Origin: Limnohabitans sp. | Lineage (GTDB): Bacteria; Pseudomonadota; Gammaproteobacteria; Burkholderiales; Burkholderiaceae_C | DNA: 18,695 bases | Reading direction: 5' to 3' | Assembly: GCA_030729445.1 (NCBI GenBank) | Contig: JANQXJ010000073.1 | Span: 13,609-32,303, forward strand | Shown: positions 12,902 through 18,695 of the stretch, piece by piece | Layout: the number at the start of each line of letters is the position of its first letter | How positions within the stretch are numbered: the stretch's first letter is position 1 | Notes under the pieces: model-generated | Database searches by the model: none | What the model was told of the DNA's origin: nothing | Seen by the model: only the letters and a program-made list of their open reading frames with translations | Made by a program: the position numbers and the translations under genes

Positions 12902-15082
12902 ATGAGTTGGAAGCTGCAATCAGCCCTGACGGTGGTGGTCGCTTTGGCCTTGGCCGTGTTGGGCGTGGGCCTGGTGTGGGCTGTGCTCACACCTGAGCAG
13001 GCCGCGCAGCTGGGCACACTGTTGTCGGGTGTTTGGCCGATGGCCCTGCTCGCGCTTTTGCCCGTGGTGGGGCTGTCGGTGTGGTTTTGGCGCGGGCACG
13101 ATCGCCGATACGCTCAGGGCCCGGACCGCCTGATGGAGAAGGTCAAGCTGCTCAGCGCAGCGGCGCAAAGCCAGCAGCTCGATGTTCGCGCTGAGCCGCC
13201 CGAGCTGCAGCGCTTGGGCGAGGCCATCCATGCACTGGCCGCGCAGCGAGACCGCTGGCGGGACGACGTGCAAAGCCAAGTGGCCCAGGCCAGCCAAAAC
13301 ATTCAGCAAGAGCGCAACCGATTGGCCGCACTGATGTCCGAGCTGAACCAGAGCGTGGTGGTGTGCAACTTGGATGGCCGAATTGTCTTGTTCAACAACC
13401 GAGCGCGTTTGGCCTTCAGGGTGATGTCGGGCGCCTCATCGCTGGCCGGCGGCGCCGAATGGATGGGCATTGGGCGGTCGATTTATGCCGTGCTCGACCG
13501 GCCCTTGTTGGCCCATGCGCTGGAAAACTTGCGTCAGCGCATGGCGCGTGGGGCCAGTCAGCCTTCCACACAGTTCCTGACCAGCACTGCCTCTGGTCAG
13601 TTGCTGCGGGTGCACATGGCACCGGTTGGCTCTGGCGCAGCCCTCGAAACCAGTGCCGCCGCGGGTGGCGTGGACATCCACGGCTTTGTGTTGACACTCG
13701 ACAATGTGACCCACAGCTTCGAGGAGGCATCCCAGCGGGAACAACGGTTGCTGAGTCTGGCCGAGGCTTCTCGCGCATCGCTGGCCAAGGTGCAGTCGGC
13801 CGTTGACCTGTTGATGTTGGACGACTTGGCTCCCGAGGCGCGGCAGAAATCCCTGCATGCGGTGCGCGAGGAAGTGGGCGCCATGGGCCAGCGCATCACC
13901 GATCTGGTGGCCCGCTCCACCGAAACCCTCAAGACCCGCTGGCCGCTTGAAGACATGTTGGGCGCAGATTTGGTGCTGGCCGCTCAGCGACGCATCGTCA
14001 GCCACTGCGGGCGAGACACGGGCGATGTGGTGCTGGACAACGTGGATCCACAGGTCTGGCTCAAGGTGGACAGCTTTGGTGTGCTGCAGGTGCTGACCTA
14101 CCTGGCCAGTCGTTTGTTTGACGAGTTCGAGCTGCGTTTTGTGCAGCTGCGGCTGGCGCAGGCCAACGACAAAGTGCACTTGGACTTGGTCTGGACCGGC
14201 CAGGCCATGAGCACAGAAACTGTGATGGGCTGGGAGCTGGACCCGATGCACCAGGGGCAGGACCGCAGCCCCTTGACCGTGCGCGACGTGATGGATCGGC
14301 ACGGCGGCGTGATGGGGTTTGAGCGCGAACGCACGCGCCACCAGGCCTTCTTCCGGTTGGTCTTGCCCCGGGCCGGGGCGCAAGAAGGCATCGAGGCCGC
14401 GTATGTATTGAGCCAAGACAGCCGCCCCGAGTACTACGACTTTGACCTGTTCCAGATGTCCGAGTCGCACCACAGCTTGGACGAGCGACTGCTCAAGAGC
14501 CTGAGCTACACCGTGTTCGACACCGAGACCACGGGCCTGAACCCTTCGCAAGGCGACGAGATTCTCCAGATCGGGGCCACGCGCATCGTCAATGGCCGTC
14601 TGTTGCGTCAGGACGCGTTCGAGCAGTTGATCGACCCGGGCCGCAGCATCCCTGCTGCGTCCATTCCGTTTCACGGCATCACGCCCGAGATGGTGCAGGG
14701 CCAACCGCGCATTGGGCAGGTGCTGCCCACCTTCCATGCCTATGCCCACGATACGGTGCTGGTGGCGCACAACGCCGCTTTTGACATGAAGTTCTTGCAG
14801 CTCAAAGAGGCCAGCACAAGATTGCGTTTTGACCAGCCGGTGCTCGACACCTTGCTGCTTTCGGCCGTGATCCACCCCAACCAGGCGTCGCACCGCCTGG
14901 AGGCGATTGCCGAGCGCATGAACATCACCGTGCTGGGGCGGCACACCGCCTTGGGCGACGCGATGGTCACGGCCGAGGTGTTCTTGCGCATGATTCCCTT
15001 GTTGGCCGAGATGGGCATCCACACCTTGGGCCAGGCCCGTGAGGCGGCGCAAAAAACCCATTTCGCACGCTTGAAATACTGA
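12902..15082 (+). CDS. Membrane PAS/degenerate kinase-like sensor fused to a DEDDh 3'-5' exonuclease
   Basis: This 726-residue protein has two N-terminal helices (about 5-29 and 40-63), a HAMP-like linker (70-130), a PAS-like region (about 142-270, with VVCNLDGRIVLFNNRA) and a histidine-kinase-like region (270-490). That region lacks the H-box His (LLSLAEASRASLAKVQ where the HisKA helix would lie) and lacks the GxGLG box, but keeps RDVMDRHGG...FFRLVLP. A complete DnaQ-type exonuclease fills ~533-705: ExoI DTETTG (Asp540, Glu542), ExoII HNAAFD (Asp628), ExoIII HTALGD (His681, Asp686). The nuclease looks active, the kinase does not; the front part may sense a signal and control it. ATG 12902 starts right before the first helix; upstream codons overlap the preceding gene. 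The substrate (DNA, RNA or a dinucleotide) is unknown. Confidence 0.85.
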   Translation: MSWKLQSALTVVVALALAVLGVGLVWAVLTPEQAAQLGTLLSGVWPMALLALLPVVGLSVWFWRGHDRRYAQGPDRLMEKVKLLSAAAQSQQLDVRAEPPELQRLGEAIHALAAQRDRWRDDVQSQVAQASQNIQQERNRLAALMSELNQSVVVCNLDGRIVLFNNRARLAFRVMSGASSLAGGAEWMGIGRSIYAVLDRPLLAHALENLRQRMARGASQPSTQFLTSTASGQLLRVHMAPVGSGAALETSAAAGGVDIHGFVLTLDNVTHSFEEASQREQRLLSLAEASRASLAKVQSAVDLLMLDDLAPEARQKSLHAVREEVGAMGQRITDLVARSTETLKTRWPLEDMLGADLVLAAQRRIVSHCGRDTGDVVLDNVDPQVWLKVDSFGVLQVLTYLASRLFDEFELRFVQLRLAQANDKVHLDLVWTGQAMSTETVMGWELDPMHQGQDRSPLTVRDVMDRHGGVMGFERERTRHQAFFRLVLPRAGAQEGIEAAYVLSQDSRPEYYDFDLFQMSESHHSLDERLLKSLSYTVFDTETTGLNPSQGDEILQIGATRIVNGRLLRQDAFEQLIDPGRSIPAASIPFHGITPEMVQGQPRIGQVLPTFHAYAHDTVLVAHNAAFDMKFLQLKEASTRLRFDQPVLDTLLLSAVIHPNQASHRLEAIAERMNITVLGRHTALGDAMVTAEVFLRMIPLLAEMGIHTLGQAREAAQKTHFARLKY

Positions 15083-15086
15083 AACT

Positions 15087-16949
15087 TTAAAACCGCCCCG
15101 ACTGGTAGCGCTGGCCCAGTACGTCTTGCAAGGACTGAATGACCGAAAACGCATCGCGCAGATGCCCGCGCTCAAAGTTCGACAGCTCATGCAGGTGCAG
15201 GTAGTTGTCGGGTTCCAGGCCCTGCTGCATGCGATGGGTCTGGTGCGTGATGCGTTGGCTGGAGACAAACTCAAGTGCGTCGCGCAAGTCGCGTGAGCCT
15301 TGTTCCGACAGCTCGCCCAGTTGGGCGGCTTGTTCGATGCGGTCGCTGGTGTTGACCTCGTGCAGGCCCGCAGCCAGCGCGTAGATGCGCCCCAGGTCCA
15401 CGATGGGCGCAATCGCCTGGTGCTTCAAGTCCACGGTGCCCGCGTGTTCGCCGCCTCGGATCAGCGAGATCTGGCCAAACAGGTTGAGCGGCGGGCGCTG
15501 CTTTTGTGCGTTGTTCACCACATGCGCCAAAAACAGGCTTTGCTGGGGTGTTTGTGCCAGCACTTCACTGCGCAAGCTGTGCAGCAGTTCGTGTTGGCCA
15601 TACACCGCACGCAGGTCAAAAAACACCGTGACCAACATCAAGGCCTTGGGGTCTGGGGTGTGGGTCCACTTGTCAAAATATTCCCGCCAAACACGCAGGG
15701 GTTGCCGCCACTGGTCGGTCATGGCCATCATCTCGCCCGGGCAGTGGATGTAGCCGCAAGCGGCCAGGCCATCACACACGCGGCGGGCCAGGGCCTTGAA
15801 ATAGTCGCCATGCAGGGCCGGGTCGTAGGCGTCGTCGAGCACCATGCAGTTGTCCTGGTCCGACTTGGCGGTTTGTTCGCAACGCCCTTGTGAGCCGGCC
15901 GCTACCCACACATAGCCCACTGGCGGCGGGCCGAGTTCGGCTTCGGCCAGGTGAATCAGGCGGCTGGTCAGCGCGTCGGTGATGGTGGTGATGACGTGGC
16001 CGGTGTTGTAGGCGCTGGTGTGCGCTGCGCTCAGGTTTTGTTGCAGGGCTTTGACACGTTGGCTGATGGCCACCAGCCCGTCCAGACTGCTTTGTTGGTG
16101 GATGTCGCCCGCCAAATACACCGCAGAGGTGCTTTGCTGCTGTGTCAGGTCGGTGGCGGTCACCATGCCGGCGATGCGACGCCCGTCCATGATGGGCACA
16201 TGGTGGATGTTGTGCCGGGTCATCAGCAGCAAAGCCTCAAAAGCCGGGCTGCGCTGGTCCAGCGTCAGGGGCGTAAGGGTGGCAATGTCGGCGGCTGGGC
16301 GCGACAGGTCCAGCCCCTCGGCCACCACCCGGTTGCGCAGATCGCGGTCGGTGACCAGGCCCAACAAATGGCCCTCCTCGACCAGCATGACCGAGGACAC
16401 ATTGCGCTCGCGCATGGTGCGTGCCACCGCCAGCACGCTGGCTTGGGGTGGCAAGGTGATGGGCGGGTGCTTGATCAAGTCTTGCAAGCGCATGCTGAGC
16501 AAGTTGGTGTCGTTGCCCGTTGCCACTGCAGCGGCTGAAACGCCGGGTATTTGGCCATCCAGGGGCACGGGCAAGAAGTGGGTGAGCACCGGTTCGCGGG
16601 CCAACAAGGCTTGCAGGCAGGACTCGGGCACTTGCAACAACCGACAGTCTTCGGTGGCGGTGGCCTTGCAGCTGTGCTGCAACGTCCAGGGCGTCACGCC
16701 TGCGCCAAAAGACTCGCCCGCTAACAGCGTGTGGGTGTGCGCCAACTCTGGATCGTTCAGGTCCACACGCCCTTGCAAAATCAGCCACAGATGGGCGCTC
16801 CATTGGCCTGCACGGGCCAGCAGTTCGCCTGCGTGCACATTCAACACTTGGCTTTGTGCCAGCAAGTCTTGCCGATTGGTTTCGCTCAGCAAGCCCCAAA
16901 CGCGGTGCTGGGCCAGGCTGTCCGACCAGACATGGGAGGTGGATGACAT
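15087..16949 (-). CDS. cNMP-like / CBS-pair / DUF294 nucleotidyltransferase signalling protein
   Basis: This 620-residue cytoplasmic protein has, in order: a cyclic-nucleotide-binding-like barrel (about 15-130), two CBS domains (about 155-207 and 222-275; VTDRDLRNRV and VTATDL ends), a DUF294 nucleotidyltransferase with GSQGRCEQT...SDQDN (Gly352, Ser353, Asp364, Asp366), and the DUF294 C-terminal helical domain. The barrel has GESFG (78-82) but no clear Arg of the cAMP phosphate cassette, so classical cAMP binding is doubtful. The NTase motifs are like GlnD's, suggesting transfer of a nucleotide to a protein or small molecule. ATG 16949 has AGGGA upstream; the open frame to 17078 is not coding in style. 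It converges on the sensor-exonuclease with only four bases between stops. Confidence 0.9.
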   Translation of the reverse strand: MSSTSHVWSDSLAQHRVWGLLSETNRQDLLAQSQVLNVHAGELLARAGQWSAHLWLILQGRVDLNDPELAHTHTLLAGESFGAGVTPWTLQHSCKATATEDCRLLQVPESCLQALLAREPVLTHFLPVPLDGQIPGVSAAAVATGNDTNLLSMRLQDLIKHPPITLPPQASVLAVARTMRERNVSSVMLVEEGHLLGLVTDRDLRNRVVAEGLDLSRPAADIATLTPLTLDQRSPAFEALLLMTRHNIHHVPIMDGRRIAGMVTATDLTQQQSTSAVYLAGDIHQQSSLDGLVAISQRVKALQQNLSAAHTSAYNTGHVITTITDALTSRLIHLAEAELGPPPVGYVWVAAGSQGRCEQTAKSDQDNCMVLDDAYDPALHGDYFKALARRVCDGLAACGYIHCPGEMMAMTDQWRQPLRVWREYFDKWTHTPDPKALMLVTVFFDLRAVYGQHELLHSLRSEVLAQTPQQSLFLAHVVNNAQKQRPPLNLFGQISLIRGGEHAGTVDLKHQAIAPIVDLGRIYALAAGLHEVNTSDRIEQAAQLGELSEQGSRDLRDALEFVSSQRITHQTHRMQQGLEPDNYLHLHELSNFERGHLRDAFSVIQSLQDVLGQRYQSGRF

Positions 16950-17071
16950 GTTCAAAGTCCCTGTTTTCGGGGTGATGTTTGCCTTTTCATTGTCGCAGAC
17001 GGTGCGTGTGACAAGCCACGCCGTGCTGTGGATTTCCTGATCCCGGTCAAGAAAAAGGGGCAAGCGCTGCT

Positions 17072-17103
17072 TTGCCAAGGGACATGGGGCACAGCCCTAG
17101 AAT
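17072..17103 (+). promoter_or_regulatory. Candidate promoter of the uvrA-type gene
   Basis: TAGAAT (17098-17103) matches the -10 consensus at five of six and would start RNA near 17110, 23 bases before the ATG. The best -35, TTGCCA (17072-17077), is 20 bases away, too far for a standard promoter. No LexA box (CTGT-N8-ACAG) was found in this intergenic region. Confidence 0.3.
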
Positions 17104-17132
17104 GTTTGGCCTCCACCCCATAAAGCCCGTCC

Positions 17133-18695
17133 ATGTCCCAAGGCCTCATCCGCATCCGTGGTGCCCGTCAGCACAACCTCAAAAACATTGACCTCGACAT
17201 CCGCACCGGTGAACTCACGGTGGTCACCGGCCCAAGCGGTTCGGGCAAGTCGAGTCTGGTGTTCGACACGCTGTACGCCGAAGGCCAGCGCCGCTATGTA
17301 GAGACCTTCAGCGCCTACGCCCGCCAGTTTTTGGATCGCATGGACAAACCGGCGGTGGACAAGGTCGAAGGCGTGCCCCCGGCCATTGCGATTGACCAGA
17401 CCAACCCGGTGCGCAGCTCGCGCTCTACCGTGGGCACCATGACCGAGCTGAACGACCACCTGAAGCTGTTGTTCGCCCGCTTGGGCCAGCTGTTTGACAA
17501 AGACACCGCACAGCCCGTGCGCCACGACAACCCCGACACGATTTATGCTGAACTGGCCCAGCGTGCCGCGCAAGCGGGCGACCCACGCCTGTATCTGACC
17601 TTCCCGGTGGAGCTGCCCGCCAACACCAGCGCCGAGCAGGTCGAGCAGTGGCTGTCGGCCAGCGGCTTCACCAAGGTGCAGGCCGAACGCGAAGTGGCCA
17701 CACTCACCGGTCCGCGCAAAGTGCTGGACGTCATCGCCGACCGCTTTCGCATCGGCACCGCCGAAAAAGCCCGCGTGGTCGAAGCCATCGAAGTGGCCCT
17801 GAAACGCGGTGGCCGCTTGAATGTGTATGTGGAGAAATTGGGGTCAGATCCCAATTTCTCCGCTGCTTCCTCCCCTGAGCCCGCCTTTGACATCTGGCGC
17901 TTTTCTACGGGCCTTCATTGCCCGGACAGCGATTTGCGCTACACCGACCCGATCCCGTCAATGTTCTCTTTCAACTCCGCCGTGGGCGCGTGTGAGACCT
18001 GTCGGGGTTTTGGCCGGGTGATCGGCGTGGACTACGGCCTGGTCATACCCAACCCCAAGCTCACACTGCGGGCCGGGGCCATCAAGACGCTGCAAACCCC
18101 CGCATGGCAAGAAAACCAGGACGATCTGATGCGCCACGCCGAGGCCGCAGGCATTCCGCGTGACACCGCTTGGGACAAGTTGACGAAAGCCCAGCAAGAC
18201 TGGGTGATCAACGGCTCACCCGAGTGGAAGGGCCGCTGGAACCACCAGTGGTATGGCGTGAAGCGTTTCTTTGAGTATCTGGAGAGCAAGGCCTACAAGA
18301 TGCACATCCGTGTGCTCTTGTCCAAGTACCGCAGTTACACCGAGTGCCCAACGTGCCAAGGGGCACGTTTGAAGACCGAGAGTTTGCTTTGGCGCATTGG
18401 CAGTCACTCGGATGCCGATGGCGTCTTGCCCGTGGACAAGCGTTTCATGCCAGCAGGTGTGAAGTGGACCCGTGCGCAGTTGGAGGCGTTGCCGGGTTTG
18501 AGCCTGCACGACATGATGATCATGCCGCTGGACCGGTTGCGATTGTTTTTTGACCGGTTGTCTGCTTCTGGTTTGGCGTCTCTGGCTTCAGGGGAGGCTT
18601 CGGCCGGGGATGGGCTGGGCGACGATTTTGGCGTACCCCCGCCGTATGAGGAGCCCGCCCCCCGCTCTGATGCAGACCGAACCGCCGAAGAAACC
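17133..18695 (+). CDS. uvrA: UvrA-type excinuclease ATPase, N-terminal part (3' truncated by window)
   Basis: 521 codons are visible and the frame runs off the end. Walker A is at residues 33-41 (GPSGSGKSS), followed by the UvrA hallmarks LYAEGQRRYVETFSAYARQF (47-66) and SSRSTVGTMTEL (95-106). UvrA with UvrB recognises damaged DNA in nucleotide excision repair. It differs from classical UvrA: AIAIDQTNP replaces the usual SIEQK region, the first zinc pair is only CPDSD (Cys263) while ACETC (Cys287, Cys290) remains, and CPTCQGARL (Cys405, Cys408) is followed by an enlarged segment ending in an acidic, low-complexity stretch (~490-521). This looks like the very long UvrA variant of some beta- and gammaproteobacteria, which may coexist with a standard UvrA; that is inferred. 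An in-frame palindrome encodes residues 234-243. Confidence 0.9.
   Translation, partial: MSQGLIRIRGARQHNLKNIDLDIRTGELTVVTGPSGSGKSSLVFDTLYAEGQRRYVETFSAYARQFLDRMDKPAVDKVEGVPPAIAIDQTNPVRSSRSTVGTMTELNDHLKLLFARLGQLFDKDTAQPVRHDNPDTIYAELAQRAAQAGDPRLYLTFPVELPANTSAEQVEQWLSASGFTKVQAEREVATLTGPRKVLDVIADRFRIGTAEKARVVEAIEVALKRGGRLNVYVEKLGSDPNFSAASSPEPAFDIWRFSTGLHCPDSDLRYTDPIPSMFSFNSAVGACETCRGFGRVIGVDYGLVIPNPKLTLRAGAIKTLQTPAWQENQDDLMRHAEAAGIPRDTAWDKLTKAQQDWVINGSPEWKGRWNHQWYGVKRFFEYLESKAYKMHIRVLLSKYRSYTECPTCQGARLKTESLLWRIGSHSDADGVLPVDKRFMPAGVKWTRAQLEALPGLSLHDMMIMPLDRLRLFFDRLSASGLASLASGEASAGDGLGDDFGVPPPYEEPAPRSDADRTAEET
17832..17860. repeat. REP-like palindrome inside the uvrA coding sequence
   Basis: GAGAAATTGGG and CCCAATTTCTC form perfect 11-bp arms around GTCAGAT. 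The core TTGGGGTCAGATCCCAA closely resembles the REP-type repeats tied to REP-associated tyrosine transposases (RAYT) in beta-proteobacteria, as I remember them. It is read in frame as residues 234-243, including LGSDPNF, without breaking the ORF. No other copy was seen in this window. Confidence 0.7.

Noticed and set aside
13436..15412. 658-codon open frame on the - strand
   Set aside because: Antisense of the sensor-exonuclease and the end of the DUF294 gene; composition (many Gln, His, Val) is typical of a shadow frame.
16950..17132. LexA/SOS box before uvrA
   Set aside because: A CTGT occurs near 17028 but no ACAG follows at the required eight-base spacing.

Overview
The window is GC-rich chromosomal DNA from a beta-proteobacterium. 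Gene content and protein style suggest Burkholderiales, most like Comamonadaceae (Limnohabitans, Rhodoferax or Hydrogenophaga relatives); this is inferred from family resemblance, not from a marker gene. Both ends cut through genes: a biotin carboxylase subunit on the left and a UvrA-type ATPase on the right.

Region 1 (1-3400, + strand) is the end of a leucine-degradation operon: the biotin subunit of 3-methylcrotonyl-CoA carboxylase, a GhrA-like 2-hydroxyacid dehydrogenase and HMG-CoA lyase. Convergent to it (3423-5036, - strand) is a two-domain protein with an N-terminal GpgS-like glycosyltransferase and a C-terminal HAD phosphatase. It is a candidate one-protein route to glucosylglycerate or a related compatible solute.

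Region 2 (5037-7257) is regulatory and stress-related. It holds a MarR-family regulator whose upstream DNA carries a perfect -10 box, a strong intrinsic terminator and dyads; a 54-codon remnant resembling the N-terminus of YbaK, overlapping a DUF1289 gene by ATGA; and a universal stress protein whose stop codon overlaps that of the DUF1289 gene. ATTTG-N2-CAAAT dyads, two perfect and one with a mismatch, lie upstream of the glycosyltransferase, marR and usp genes.

Region 3 (7258-10228) has a 2-hydroxychromene-2-carboxylate isomerase-like protein (DsbA/GST-kappa fold), an orphan DUF4212 symporter small subunit and a GMC flavin oxidoreductase. A divergent control region of about 330 bp follows.

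Region 4 (10229-16949) is an acetate/organic-acid uptake and signalling locus. A DUF4212 small subunit and a VC_2705-type sodium:solute symporter are followed by a strong terminator and a small membrane protein. Next comes a 726-residue membrane protein joining a PAS/degenerate histidine-kinase module to a complete DEDDh (DnaQ-type) exonuclease. Convergent to it, with four bases between the stops, is a cNMP-like/CBS/DUF294 nucleotidyltransferase protein. Symporter, exonuclease and CBS-nucleotidyltransferase genes are neighbours in other proteobacteria; the fusion of sensor and nuclease is the most unusual protein here.

Region 5 (17133-18695) is the N-terminal part of a divergent UvrA with an in-frame, REP-like 29-bp palindrome inside its coding sequence. 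No tRNA, rRNA, CRISPR array, transposase or integrase gene was seen.
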